Below, in pieces: positions 35,150 through 44,843 of a DNA stretch of 64,000 nucleotides. Each line of letters begins with the position of its first letter. Positions within the stretch are counted from its first letter, which is position 1. The stretch lies in the NCBI RefSeq assembly GCF_002294725.1, contig NZ_NSFT01000001.1, positions 558,001-622,000 of the forward strand. The letters are read 5' to 3'. The position numbers were made by a program, and so were the translations under genes. The notes under the pieces are model-generated. The model was given only the letters and a program-made list of their open reading frames with translations. It ran no database searches and had not been told where the DNA came from. This DNA is from Mesorhizobium sp. WSM4313 (GTDB lineage: Bacteria > Pseudomonadota > Alphaproteobacteria > Rhizobiales > Rhizobiaceae).

Positions 35150-35579
35150 TAACAGAACATTTTTTCCAGGCCGACAATTCTCCCTTTCGCCCACCCAAGC
35201 CCTAACGATCCCAACGCTTCCGCCGGCCTCGTGAACAGGCGGAAATCCGGGCAAAACGCACAAAATCCGGGAAAAAAGACCGGCCTCAGAACTCTCCGGT
35301 CGCGCCCGCTACAGGAGCGCATGGCCTATAAAAAGCGACTCGTTCCAACCCGTCAAGGATTCGTTTGCGTAGCTTTTATGACCCCAACATCTTGTGTGTC
35401 ACATATGTGGATAACGGGGACATAAGAAGCCCGGCTTTGCAGGCGCTTGACGCGGCGACCGGCCAGGCCGGAAGCCGTGTCGGGCCGATGGCTTTTCATT
35501 TTAGCTGGCTTGCACTATCTGTTGCGTTCGCGCGGGGGCGCGCCTTGTCAACACCAAAAGCATCCGCTACGCCCCGCTC

Positions 35580-36953
35580 ATGACAGTTACCGTACGTTTT
35601 GCCCCATCGCCGACCGGCCGCATCCATATCGGCAATGCGCGCACCGCGCTGTTCAACTGGCTTTTCGCCATGAACAACAAGGGTCGTTTCATACAGCGTT
35701 TCGACGACACCGACATTGCCCGCTCGACGCAGGAATACGCCGATTCCATTCTTTACGACCTGCATTGGCTGGGCATCTTCCCGGATGTCACCGAATACCA
35801 ATCGCGCCGCTTCGAGATTTATGACGCGGCGGTCGAGCGGCTGAAGGCGGCGCGGGTGCTTTATGCCTGCTACGAGACGCCGGAAGAGCTCGACCTGCGC
35901 CGCAAGGTGCGCCGCACGCGCGGCCTGCCGCCGGTCTATGGCCGCGAAGCGCTGACGCTGACGCCGGAGCAGGTGGCGGAGTACCAGTCGGATGGCCGCC
36001 GGCCGCATTGGCGCTTCCTGCTGCCCAACTACACCAACGACCCGCTGCAGCCCGAGCGCACCGAGGTGCGCTGGAACGACCTGGTGCGCGGCGAGGAGAC
36101 GGTCGACCTCGCCTCGCTTTCGGATCCTGTCCTGGTGCGCGAGGACGGCACCTATCTCTACACGCTGCCCTCGGTGGTCGACGATATCGAGATGGGTGTG
36201 AGCCATGTCATCCGCGGCGACGACCATGTCACCAACACCGGCGTGCAGATCGCCATCTTCAAGGCGCTGGGCGCCGAGCCGCCGATCTTCGGCCACCACA
36301 ATTTGCTCACCACAGTGTCGGGCGAGGGGTTGTCGAAGCGCACCGGCGCGCTGTCGATCGAAAGCCTGCGCGAGGACGGCATCGAGCCGATGGCCGTCGC
36401 TTCGCTGGCTGTGCTTGTCGGCACGTCGGAAAATGTCACCGCCGCGCATGATCTTAACGAGCTCGCCGGCCATTTTGACCCGGCTGCGACGTCCAAGTCC
36501 GCCTCCAAATTCGACCCGGACGAGCTCTTCGTGCTCAACCGCACGCTGATGCATCGCATGTCGTTCGAGGAAGCGCGCGACCGGCTGATGGTGCTGGGCA
36601 TTTCCGGCGACAAGGCCGAGCCGTTCTGGCTTGCCGTGCGCGGCAATCTCGACCGTCTGTCGGACGCGGTCGCGTGGTGGCGTATCCTGAGCGAGGGTCC
36701 CCAGGAGCCGGCGGAATTTTCCGGCGAAGACCGCGATTTCCTCAATCAGGCGTTCGACGTTCTCCCCGAGGAGCCGTGGAACGGCACGGTGTGGAAGGAC
36801 TGGACCGGCAAGATCAAGGAAGCCACCGGGCGTAAGGGCAAGCCGTTGTTCATGCCGCTGAGGCTGGCCCTTACCGGGCGGACTTCAGGGCCCGAGCTTT
36901 CAGATCTATTGCCGCTGATGGGTCGGGAAGGAACGCTGGCCCGACGACCCTGA
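35580..36953 (+). CDS. gltX: Glutamate--tRNA ligase
   Basis: A 457-residue class I aminoacyl-tRNA synthetase that charges tRNA-Glu, in the cytoplasm. The HIGH motif is H16-I-G-N (TGRIHIGNA) and the KMSKS equivalent is LSKR with K253. Length and the ending [15 protein letters not shown] match the shorter rhizobial GltX type; rhizobia often carry two copies and I cannot tell which acylates tRNA-Gln. The last 83 bases overlap the 3' end of the convergent DUF2865 gene. Confidence 0.95.
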   Translation: MTVTVRFAPSPTGRIHIGNARTALFNWLFAMNNKGRFIQRFDDTDIARSTQEYADSILYDLHWLGIFPDVTEYQSRRFEIYDAAVERLKAARVLYACYETPEELDLRRKVRRTRGLPPVYGREALTLTPEQVAEYQSDGRRPHWRFLLPNYTNDPLQPERTEVRWNDLVRGEETVDLASLSDPVLVREDGTYLYTLPSVVDDIEMGVSHVIRGDDHVTNTGVQIAIFKALGAEPPIFGHHNLLTTVSGEGLSKRTGALSIESLREDGIEPMAVASLAVLVGTSENVTAAHDLNELAGHFDPAATSKSASKFDPDELFVLNRTLMHRMSFEEARDRLMVLGISGDKAEPFWLAVRGNLDRLSDAVAWWRILSEGPQEPAEFSGEDRDFLNQAFDVLPEEPWNGTVWKDWTGKIKEATGRKGKPLFMPLRLALTGRTSGPELSDLLPLMGREGTLARRP

Positions 36954-38094
36954 CCTTGCGCTGATCGGGCGGCAGCGCCGAGACCGGCGACACCGGCACT
37001 TTGGTGGTCAGCCGCCTGATCTCATCTACGTCGAGCCCGCCTTCGGCATTGGCGAGCGTTTCCGGATCGGCGCCCGGATCGGGCTTGGACGCCGGCATCG
37101 GTATGAAGCGCGCTGCTTCGCCCTTCGGCTGCGACTGTTCGGGATTGGGCGGGTTGCCGCCGATGATCGTGAAATTGCCGGCCTGCGCCTTGCAGCCGCA
37201 GGTGGGCGGGCGCGAGTAATTGGCCTGTTTGTAGAGATAGGCGGTCGGCAGCTCGCTATAGGGTTGACCTGTCGCCGACGAGGTCATCGAGCCAGAATCG
37301 TCGTCCATTCCGCGCGAATAGAAGACCTGCATCTCGGTACCTGGGCAGCTCGACTCGCAATTCTTCTGGTCGCGCTCGAAATCACCGATGGAAGCGGCAT
37401 TCGACATCGGGAAGAAATAGCCGTCGCAGGTGCGCACGCACATCGTGTGGAACTCGCCGCCCAGCCGGGGCAGGTCCATGCCGTCCGGCTGGTTGATGAC
37501 GCGGCGAATGTTGCGCACGCTCGGATCATCGGACGGCACGTCCGCCGAGTCCGGCATACCGGTGGCATCGGGCGTTTCGAGCTGCTGGTCCTGGCGGCCG
37601 AAAAGCTGCTCGAATAGATTGCCGCCGCCATTGTCGCGGGCCGCCTCCCGCAGCGGGGCGCGACGCGGTGCGATCTCGTCGTCACGGCAGCCATTGGCAT
37701 CGAGCGCCGCGAGGATGCGACTGCGGTCGCGCCGCGTGCCGCCGGCGGCCAGCCGCTCGCGCTTGGCCTGCAATGTGTCGAGATTGGCATTCATCCGCTC
37801 TATCGAGGCGTTGATCGCGGCGCATTGGCTGACATTGCGCGAAAACAGCGTGAAGCCGCAACCGGCGTCGCTTGCCCGGCCGCGGGCCTTGGCAAGCTGC
37901 TCGCTCTGGCGCTGGATGGCATCGTCATATCTGCGCACGATGCCGGGGCCTCCGCCACCGCCGCGCGTCGCGGCGAGTTCGGCTTCGAGTTGCCTGCATA
38001 TGCGAGAGGCGGCCTGGGTTTCAGCGGCGGCGACAGCTGAGCCTGCAAGCGCTGCAAGCAGCGTCGCAAGATGCATCAGCTTCAGCCCCTTCAT
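36871..38094 (-). CDS. DUF2865 exported protein
   Basis: A 407-residue periplasmic or surface protein with signal peptide ([17 protein letters not shown]) and ten or more Cys residues. DUF2865 features are [18 protein letters not shown], the following [17 protein letters not shown] and the C-terminal [13 protein letters not shown]. The paired Cys suggest disulfide bonds. Function unknown. The final 28 codons overlap the end of gltX on the opposite strand, and both C-termini look like those expected for their families. Confidence 0.85.
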   Translation of the reverse strand: MKGLKLMHLATLLAALAGSAVAAAETQAASRICRQLEAELAATRGGGGGPGIVRRYDDAIQRQSEQLAKARGRASDAGCGFTLFSRNVSQCAAINASIERMNANLDTLQAKRERLAAGGTRRDRSRILAALDANGCRDDEIAPRRAPLREAARDNGGGNLFEQLFGRQDQQLETPDATGMPDSADVPSDDPSVRNIRRVINQPDGMDLPRLGGEFHTMCVRTCDGYFFPMSNAASIGDFERDQKNCESSCPGTEMQVFYSRGMDDDSGSMTSSATGQPYSELPTAYLYKQANYSRPPTCGCKAQAGNFTIIGGNPPNPEQSQPKGEAARFIPMPASKPDPGADPETLANAEGGLDVDEIRRLTTKVPVSPVSALPPDQRKVRVVGPAFLPDPSAAIDLKARALKSAR

Positions 38095-38194
38095 TCTCGT
38101 GGAATCCCGATTGCCCGTGCCGGAAGGCTACCGCGTTCGTGGTTACTGTTCCCTTAGTCTGCAACCCGGCAAAATTGCGCTCGTCGCGCCAACC

Positions 38195-40519
38195 TCAGTT
38201 CAAGTCGACGAGGGCCTGCGCCTTGTGCGCCGCCTCGACCACCGCAAGCGCGGTCATGTTGACGACGCCGCGCGAGGTTACGGACGGCGTCAATATATGC
38301 GCGGGCTTGTCGGTGCCGAGCAGGATCGGCCCGACATGCAGCGCGTCCATCATGGCGCGCAGCGCCGTCAGCGTGATGTTGGCCGAATCGAGATTCGGGA
38401 AGACCAGCAGATTGGCTTCGCCTTTCAGCCGCGAATGCGGGTAGACGCGCTGGCGCAGATGTTCTGAAAGAGCGGAGTCGGCATGCATCTCGCCATCGCA
38501 CTGGAGTTCCGGGGCGATGCGAGCCAGGATCGCCGCGGCCTGGCGCATCTTCAGCGCGCCGGGTGAATCGCGTGAGCCAAAATCCGAATGCGACAGAAGC
38601 GCTGCCTTCGGCTCGATGCCGAAGCGCTGGATTTCCTCGGCCGCGAGCACAGTCATTTCGGCGATTTCTTCCGCTGTGGGATCGACCGAGACATGCGTGT
38701 CGGTGAGGAAGATGATGCCGCGCTGCGAGATCAGCATCGACAATGTCGACAGGTCGCGGTCCTTGATGCCGGCGCGAGGCCCGATGATCAGCGTGACGTT
38801 GCGCAGATGCCGCTCGAAGCGGCCTTCGAGCCCGCAAATCATGGCATCCGCGTCGCCGCGCTTCAGCGCAAGAGCGGCGATCACCGTATTGTTGGTGCGC
38901 ACCATGGTGCGGGCGGCTTCCGTCGTGATGCCGCGGCGGCCGGCAAGCTCGATCAGGAGGTCGACATAGTGGCGGTAACGCGGATCGTCTTCCGGGTTTA
39001 TCAGGCCGAAATCGACGCCCGGACGGATGCGCAGGCCGTAACGCTTCAGGCGGACCTCCACGACATGCGGACGGCCGATCAGGATCGGCTCGGCGATGCC
39101 TTCCTCCAGCACCACCTGCGCGGCGCGCAGCACACGCTCGTCCTCGCCGTCGGCATAGATGACACGCTTGGCGCTCGAGGTTTTGGCGGAGGAGAACACC
39201 GGCTTCATCACCAGGCCGGAGCGGAAGACGAAGCGGTTGAGCTTGTCGATATAGGCGGTGAAGTCGGCGATCGGCCGCGTCGCGACGCCGGTGTCGCAGG
39301 CAGCCTTCGCCACCGCCGGCGCGATACGCAGGATAAGGCGCGGATCGAAGGGCGAGGGGATCAGGAAATCGGGGCCGAAAATCGGCGTCTCGCTGGAATA
39401 GGCGCGCGCCGCGACATCCGAAGGCTCCTCGCGGGCAAGGGCGGCGATCGCCCGCACCGCCGCCATCTTCATCTCCTCGTTGATGGCGCTGGCGCCGCAA
39501 TCGAGCGCGCCGCGGAAGATGTAAGGAAAGCACAGCACGTTGTTGACTTGATTGGGAAAATCCGAGCGCCCGGTGCAGATCATGGCGTCCGGCCGTGCGG
39601 CACGCGCCACTTCCGGCATGATCTCGGGATTGGGGTTGGCCAAGGCCAGGATCAGCGGTTTCGGCGCCATATGCTGCAAAAGCTCCGGCTTCAGCACGCC
39701 AGCGGCGGAAAGGCCGAGAAAGACGTCGGCGCCGGAGATGACGTCGGCCAGCGTGCGCGCCTCGGTATCCTTCACATAGGGATCTTTCCAGCGATCCATC
39801 TCTTCGACGCGACCCTTGTGGGCGACGCCGAACCGGTCGGTGACCCAGATGTTTTCCACCTTCGCGCCGAGCGAGACCAAAAGGTTGAGGCAGGCAAGTG
39901 CTGCAGCACCCGCGCCGGAGGTGACGATCTTGATGTCGGAAATCGCCTTGCCGGCCAGTTCCAGCCCGTTGAGCACCGCCGCGGCGACGATGATCGCGGT
40001 GCCGTGCTGGTCGTCGTGGAAGACCGGAATGCCCATGCGGGCCTTCAGCCTCTCCTCGACCTCGAAACATTCCGGCGCTTTGATGTCCTCCAGGTTGATG
40101 CCGCCGAAGGTCGGCTCGAGCGCTGCCACCGTCTCGACCATGCGCTCGATCTCCGGCGCGTCGATCTCGATGTCGAAGACGTCGATGCCGGCGAACTTCT
40201 TGAACAGCACCGCCTTGCCTTCCATCACCGGCTTGGAGGCGAGCGGGCCGATATTGCCGAGCCCCAGCACGGCGGAGCCGTTGGAGACCACGCCGACGAG
40301 ATTGGCGCGGGCGGTGTAGTCGGCGGCGGTGGCGGGATCGTCACGGATCTCGAGGCAGGGCGCGGCCACGCCCGGCGAATAGGCAAGCGCCAGGTCGCGC
40401 TGGTTGCCGAGCGGCTTCGTCGCCTGGATCTCGAGCTTTCCCGGCGTCGGGTGCTTGTGGAAGAAGAGGGCGGCCTCGTCGAGGTCCGACCGGGCCGTTT
40501 TCTTGTTCTCGCCGTCCAT
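38195..40519 (-). CDS. maeB: Malic enzyme with phosphotransacetylase-like domain
   Basis: A 774-residue two-part enzyme. Residues 1 to about 430 are malic enzyme, with [20 protein letters not shown] as the malate/NAD(P) region, catalytic Lys in [11 protein letters not shown] and the Rossmann loop [13 protein letters not shown]. From about 440 onward is a phosphotransacetylase-like domain ([16 protein letters not shown]), thought to bind acetyl-CoA as a regulator. It makes pyruvate from malate for acetyl-CoA supply, which is important when dicarboxylates are the carbon source. Rhizobia have NAD (Dme) and NADP (Tme) forms; I lean to Dme. AGGGAGG precedes the ATG. Confidence 0.94.
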   Translation of the reverse strand: MDGENKKTARSDLDEAALFFHKHPTPGKLEIQATKPLGNQRDLALAYSPGVAAPCLEIRDDPATAADYTARANLVGVVSNGSAVLGLGNIGPLASKPVMEGKAVLFKKFAGIDVFDIEIDAPEIERMVETVAALEPTFGGINLEDIKAPECFEVEERLKARMGIPVFHDDQHGTAIIVAAAVLNGLELAGKAISDIKIVTSGAGAAALACLNLLVSLGAKVENIWVTDRFGVAHKGRVEEMDRWKDPYVKDTEARTLADVISGADVFLGLSAAGVLKPELLQHMAPKPLILALANPNPEIMPEVARAARPDAMICTGRSDFPNQVNNVLCFPYIFRGALDCGASAINEEMKMAAVRAIAALAREEPSDVAARAYSSETPIFGPDFLIPSPFDPRLILRIAPAVAKAACDTGVATRPIADFTAYIDKLNRFVFRSGLVMKPVFSSAKTSSAKRVIYADGEDERVLRAAQVVLEEGIAEPILIGRPHVVEVRLKRYGLRIRPGVDFGLINPEDDPRYRHYVDLLIELAGRRGITTEAARTMVRTNNTVIAALALKRGDADAMICGLEGRFERHLRNVTLIIGPRAGIKDRDLSTLSMLISQRGIIFLTDTHVSVDPTAEEIAEMTVLAAEEIQRFGIEPKAALLSHSDFGSRDSPGALKMRQAAAILARIAPELQCDGEMHADSALSEHLRQRVYPHSRLKGEANLLVFPNLDSANITLTALRAMMDALHVGPILLGTDKPAHILTPSVTSRGVVNMTALAVVEAAHKAQALVDLN

Positions 40520-40680
40520 CCGGCCCTCCCTCTGTTCCTGATTTGGAGCCTTTTAGCATGTGCCGGAGAGTTTTCGCGACGGCAAATAGCGGGCTCCGCC
40601 CTTCACAATGCCGGAGCAAAAATAATCAATCGATTCCAGATACTTGGGGTGTGAGCCTCAAGCCTTCGGATCGGCGGCGG

Positions 40681-41460
40681 TCAGAACGCGCTGACGTAGA
40701 GGCCGCCGTCGACCGGGATGTTCTGGCCGGTGAGGTAGCCGGCATGGACCGAGCAGAGGAAGGCGCAGATCTGGCCGAATTCCTCCGGCGTGCCGAGACG
40801 TTTTGCCGGCACGTCGGCGCTGATGCGAGCCTTGCGCGCGGCCGCCGCGGCCGGGTCTTCCGGAGTGCCGGCCTCGTGCGGGCCGCGCAGCCGGTCGGTG
40901 TCGAGCTTGCCGGGCAGCAGGCTGTTGATAGTGACGTTGCGGTCTATGACCGTGCGCGCCACGCCGGCGAGGAACGAGGTCAGGCCGGCGCGCGCGCCGG
41001 ACGACAGGTCGAGACCGGGGATCGGAACATAGACCGACAGGGAGGTGATGTTGACGATGCGGCCGAAGCCGCGCTTGGCCATGCCGTCGATAACCGCCTG
41101 GATGAGCTCGATCGGCGTGACCATGTTCTGCGTCACACCCTCGAGGATCTTGGTGCGGTCGAGCTCGCGAAAATCGCGCAGCGGCGGGCCGCCATTGTTG
41201 TTGACCAGAATGTCGGGATCAGGGCAGGCGGCGAGCATCGCTTTCTGCACCTCGGGCTTCGACACGTCGCCGGCAACTTCGATGACATCGACGCCGAACC
41301 GGTCGCGGATCTCCTTGGCGGTCTTGGCCACGAGTTGGGCGTTGCGGCCGTTGACGACGAGGTCGACGCCGGCTTCGGCAAGCGCCATGGCGCAGCCTCG
41401 CCCCAGTCCCTTGCTCGAGGCGCAGACGATGGCCTTCTTGCCGCGAATGCCGAGATCCAT
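40681..41460 (-). CDS. SDR family oxidoreductase lacking the canonical Tyr-Lys pair
   Basis: A 259-residue short-chain dehydrogenase/reductase fold. The cofactor loop is ASSKGLGRG (residues 14-22), NNNGGPP replaces NNAG and S140 is in NITS. The catalytic Y-x-x-x-K is not present: in the aligned block GLDLSSGARAGL the Tyr position is S153 and the Lys position R157. This matches a known SDR-like subgroup (BKR-like) without the usual tetrad, so ordinary dehydrogenase chemistry is doubtful. The ATG at 41460 follows AGGAGAAAATCGTC. Divergent from the phosphoesterase gene. Confidence 0.85.
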   Translation of the reverse strand: MDLGIRGKKAIVCASSKGLGRGCAMALAEAGVDLVVNGRNAQLVAKTAKEIRDRFGVDVIEVAGDVSKPEVQKAMLAACPDPDILVNNNGGPPLRDFRELDRTKILEGVTQNMVTPIELIQAVIDGMAKRGFGRIVNITSLSVYVPIPGLDLSSGARAGLTSFLAGVARTVIDRNVTINSLLPGKLDTDRLRGPHEAGTPEDPAAAAARKARISADVPAKRLGTPEEFGQICAFLCSVHAGYLTGQNIPVDGGLYVSAF

Positions 41461-41581
41461 GACGATTTTCTCCTGATTGTGTTGCGCGCAAGCTAGCGCC
41501 TGGGCTGGACCAACCGCAACCGTCATACGGTTGTTGCATGAATCGGCGCATAGGCACGCGAAAGCAAAGGGTAAAATCGTG

Positions 41582-42412
41582 ATGTCAGACCCAGAGCCCC
41601 GCACTTTTCGCGCCCTGTTCATTTCCGACGTGCATCTCGGCTCGAAAGCGGCCAAGGCCGATTTCCTGATCGACTTCCTGCGTCATCACGACGCCGAGAT
41701 CATCTATCTGGTCGGCGACATCGTCGACGGCTGGCGGCTGCGGCGCAACTGGCACTGGCCGCAGAGCCACAACGACGTGGTGCAGAAGCTGCTGCGCAAG
41801 GCGCGCAAGGGAGCCTCGATCACCTATATCGCCGGCAATCACGACGAATTCGCCCGCCAGTTCCAGGGCGTGCATTTCGGCGGCATCGTCGTCGCCGACC
41901 GCGCCATCCACGAGACCGCCGACGGCCGGCGCCTGCTGGTCATCCATGGCGACCAGTTCGACACGGTGGTGCACAACCAGCGCTGGCTGGCCTATCTCGG
42001 CGACTATGCCTATGACGCGGCAATGCTGGTCAACCGTGTCGTGACCAAGCTGCGCCACCTGCTCGGCCTGCCTTACTGGTCGTTCTCGTCATGGGCCAAG
42101 GTCAAGGTGAAGAAGGCGGTGAACTTCATCGGCTCGTTCCAGACCGTGCTTTCGGAAGAGGCGCGGCGCTCGCATGTCGACGGCGTGATCTGCGGCCACA
42201 TCCATCACGCCGCAATCGAGAACTACGGCGATGTGCAGTACATCAACACCGGCGACTGGGTGGAAAGCTGCACGGCGGTGGTCGAGCATTTCGACGGCCG
42301 CATGGAAATCCTGACCTGGGCGCATGTGTTGCCCGAGGTCTCGACCGGCAATGAAGCGCTGGTGCCGGTCGATATCATCGACCTCAAGGGCAGGGCGGCT
42401 CAGGCGGCTTGA
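41582..42412 (+). CDS. LpxH-like metallophosphoesterase
   Basis: A 276-residue calcineurin-type phosphoesterase. Metal-binding motifs are FISDVHLGSK (D-x-H), YLVGDIVDGW (G-D-x-x-D), YIAGNHDE (G-N-H-D/E), VIHGDQFD and CGHIHHA (G-H-x-H). It resembles UDP-2,3-diacylglucosamine diphosphatase, a lipid A enzyme, though many rhizobia use LpxI for that step; the neighbours do not settle it. The ATG at 41582 has an in-frame GTG one codon before. Cytoplasmic face of the membrane is likely. Confidence 0.88.
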   Translation: MSDPEPRTFRALFISDVHLGSKAAKADFLIDFLRHHDAEIIYLVGDIVDGWRLRRNWHWPQSHNDVVQKLLRKARKGASITYIAGNHDEFARQFQGVHFGGIVVADRAIHETADGRRLLVIHGDQFDTVVHNQRWLAYLGDYAYDAAMLVNRVVTKLRHLLGLPYWSFSSWAKVKVKKAVNFIGSFQTVLSEEARRSHVDGVICGHIHHAAIENYGDVQYINTGDWVESCTAVVEHFDGRMEILTWAHVLPEVSTGNEALVPVDIIDLKGRAAQAA

Positions 42413-42597
42413 GCCCGGCCGCCTTTCCCCGGCTCAGCCTGCTGCCTTCGCGCTGGCGCAGCGCTCGCTCGAAGGCCCCGTCCTTCAACAGCCTAGCTCT
42501 CGATCGATTGGTCCAGCCGGTTCCGTCGCGCTTTGCCGCATGTTAGGGATCGAGACACGTTGCATGGGAGTCGAATGCAGCGAAATTGGATCGATTC

Positions 42598-43812
42598 ATG
42601 TCGCTGCCGCTGCTATCGCCCGAACAGCTTGTCAAGCCGAGCCATTTCGAACTGCGCATGAGCCTGATCTTCGCGACCTTGTTCGTCTCGCAAGGCACGC
42701 ATCTGCCTTACTTTCCGCTCTGGCTGCAGGCGAAAGGTTTTCATGCCGAGCAGATTGCGGTCATCCTGGCCGCGCCGATGTTCCTGCGCGTGTTGACGAC
42801 GCCGATGCTGACAGCGCTTGCCGACCGGGCCCGCGATCGCGCCGATGTCTATATCGCGGTGGTTGCGGCCTCCATGGTCATCTCTGCCGGCTATTTCCTG
42901 CCGGCCACCTATGCCGTCGTGCTCGCCGTGTCGCTGCTTTTGACGATCGTCTGGACGCCACATTCGCCGATGGCCGATTCGCTGGCGCTTTCGGGCGTGC
43001 GCCGTTTCGGCTCGAACTACACGGCAATGCGCAAATGGGGCTCGATCTCGTATCTGTGCGCCAATGTCGTCGGCGGGTTCATCCTGGCGGCCACGGGTCC
43101 GCAGGCGGTCCCGGTCATCATCTTCATTGCGCTCGGCGCGGCCCTGGTCGCGGCGCTGCTGTCGCCGCGCATGGGGCGGCCGCGCAAGGCCTCGCCGCTG
43201 TCGGCGACCGAGATCCAGCACAAGGCGCCGAGCCTGTTCAACGCCTATTTCCTCTATTTCACGCTTGGCGTCGGCATCATCACCGCCAGCCATGCCTTCC
43301 TCTACGGCTTCGTCTCGATCTACTGGAAATCGATCGGAATCGGCAATTCCGTCGTTGGCCTGCTATGGGCCTGGGGCGTGGTGTCGGAAGTCTGCATGTT
43401 TCTGTTTTTCAATCGTATTTTTGCTTCCATCTCGGTCGCCAGGGTGATGGTGATCGCCGGCATCGGTTCGATCGTGCGCTGGATCGCCTTTCCGCTGGTC
43501 TGGCCGCTCGGTCTGGGCGTCGCCGGCTTCTTCGGCGTCCAGACGCTGCATTCGGTATCGGTGGCGATGGTGTTGATCGGCCTGCAGAAGATGATCGGCG
43601 AAACGGTTTCCGAGGAGCGCACGGGCGCCGCGCAAGGCATCGCCTATTTCTTCAACGGCTTCTTCATGGCGGCGGTGACGCTTGCTTCAGGCCCGCTCTA
43701 TGACCGTTTGGGCGTCGACGGTTTCTGGGCGATGATCCCGATCGCGGTCGTCGGCATGGTGCTGATAAGCCTAGCTTCCCGTTCAGCCCCAAAGCACCCT
43801 GTCGGGGGGTGA
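42598..43812 (+). CDS. MFS transporter (MFS_1_like)
   Basis: A 404-residue major facilitator permease with 12 membrane helices. The opening FELRMSLIFATLFVSQGTHL and PYFPLWLQAKGFHAEQIAVI, and GAAQGIAYFFNGFFMAAVTL late in the chain, match the MFS_1_like group near sugar and nucleoside proton symporters. No ribosome site is obvious before the ATG at 42598. The last 30 bases overlap the convergent dipeptide epimerase gene. Substrate unknown. Confidence 0.88.
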   Translation: MSLPLLSPEQLVKPSHFELRMSLIFATLFVSQGTHLPYFPLWLQAKGFHAEQIAVILAAPMFLRVLTTPMLTALADRARDRADVYIAVVAASMVISAGYFLPATYAVVLAVSLLLTIVWTPHSPMADSLALSGVRRFGSNYTAMRKWGSISYLCANVVGGFILAATGPQAVPVIIFIALGAALVAALLSPRMGRPRKASPLSATEIQHKAPSLFNAYFLYFTLGVGIITASHAFLYGFVSIYWKSIGIGNSVVGLLWAWGVVSEVCMFLFFNRIFASISVARVMVIAGIGSIVRWIAFPLVWPLGLGVAGFFGVQTLHSVSVAMVLIGLQKMIGETVSEERTGAAQGIAYFFNGFFMAAVTLASGPLYDRLGVDGFWAMIPIAVVGMVLISLASRSAPKHPVGG

Positions 43813-44766
43813 AACCAGCGATCCCCGGTAGACGAGACCGGGCTCGCGATCTCGTGCCAGCAGCAGCGGACCGTCGAGGTCGACGAAGTCGGCGTCCTGC
43901 GCGAGCAGCACCGCCGGGGCCATGGCGAGCGAGGTGCCGACCATGCAGCCCACCATGATGCCGAAGCCGAGTTCGCGCGCGCGGTCGCGCAACTTCAACG
44001 CTTCGGTCAGGCCGCCGGATTTGTCGAGCTTGATGTTGACGGCGTCATAGAGCCCGGCCAGCGCATCGAGGTCCTTTGCCGCATGCACGCTTTCGTCGGC
44101 GCAGACCGGCACCGGATGCGCGATCCGGCGCAGGATGTCGTCTTTGCCCGCCGGCAGCGGCTGTTCGACAAGCGCGACGCCGTGCTGCGCGGCGAAGCTG
44201 AGGTTCGCCTCGACATTTTCGTCGGTCCAGCCCTCGTTGGCATCCAGGATGATACGGCTTTCGGGAGCGGCTTCCGTCACCGCGCGGATCCTTGCCATGT
44301 CGTCGTCGCCGCCGATCTTGACCTTGAGCAGGGGACGCGCGGCATTGGCGCGTGCTTGCGCCGCCATGGCGTCCGGTTCGGCGAGCGACAGTGTGTAGGC
44401 GGTTTCCAGTGGCCTCGTCGGAAGCGCCCCGATGGCCGCCGCCACCGGCGTTCCGGTCAGCTTGGCTTCCAGGTCCCAAAGGGCGCAGTCGATGGCGTTT
44501 CGTGCGGCGCCCGCGGGCATGGCTGAGAGTAAGGCGGTCCGGTCGATGCCGGAGACGACCGGATCGCGCATGGCCTCGATGGCCGCGCGCACCCCCTCCA
44601 TGGTCTCGCCGTAGCGCCTGTACGGCACGCACTCGCCGCGCCCGGAACGTCCCCCGTCAGCGATCGTTACGGTGATGACTTCGGCCTCGGTTTTGGATCC
44701 GCGTGAGATGGTGAAGGTGCCGGCGATCGGGAATCGCTCCATTTCGACCGAAATGACACGCGCCAT
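43783..44766 (-). CDS. Dipeptide epimerase-type enolase superfamily protein
   Basis: A 327-residue enolase-superfamily enzyme resembling L-Ala-D/L-Glu epimerase, which recycles peptidoglycan peptides. Acid/base and metal residues are in place: K148-x-K150 (LLKVKIGG), D175 (LDANEGW), E201 (VEQPLP), D224 (CADES) and K249 (IKLDKSGG). The ATG at 44766 (MARVISVEMERFP) is preferred over the open frame upstream. The gene is divergent from the Mla operon and its 3' end overlaps the MFS gene by 30 bases. Confidence 0.9.
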   Translation of the reverse strand: MARVISVEMERFPIAGTFTISRGSKTEAEVITVTIADGGRSGRGECVPYRRYGETMEGVRAAIEAMRDPVVSGIDRTALLSAMPAGAARNAIDCALWDLEAKLTGTPVAAAIGALPTRPLETAYTLSLAEPDAMAAQARANAARPLLKVKIGGDDDMARIRAVTEAAPESRIILDANEGWTDENVEANLSFAAQHGVALVEQPLPAGKDDILRRIAHPVPVCADESVHAAKDLDALAGLYDAVNIKLDKSGGLTEALKLRDRARELGFGIMVGCMVGTSLAMAPAVLLAQDADFVDLDGPLLLARDREPGLVYRGSLVSPPDRVLWG

Positions 44767-44843
44767 AATTTTCTTCTCCGGCTGTGCGACACCGGTCTGC
44801 CGGCAAATCGACACGCCAGTCCGGTCACGCTAAACAGGACGCC

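Larger units (their letters stand above)
34878..35579. other. Gene-free divergent region nrdJ / gltX
   Basis: About 700 bases with no supported gene between the divergent nrdJ and gltX. It holds the NrdR-like sites described separately, a CCCTC-CGCA-GAGGG hairpin near 35085 and a CACATATGTG palindrome at 35400-35409. GC content falls toward the middle. I looked for a cobalamin riboswitch on the nrdJ strand and see no B12 box. Confidence 0.6.

Noticed and set aside
32286..35234. A 982-codon plus-strand open frame opposite nrdJ
   Set aside because: nrdJ is certain on the minus strand, and the antisense product is Asp/Gly/Arg-rich with no motif.
34878..35579. Cobalamin riboswitch upstream of nrdJ
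   Set aside because: No B12 box or matching core was seen on the nrdJ strand; NrdR-like sites explain the regulatory sequence better.
34878..35579. tRNA gene in the longest gap
   Set aside because: No T-loop GTTCRA consensus with a matching acceptor stem was found.
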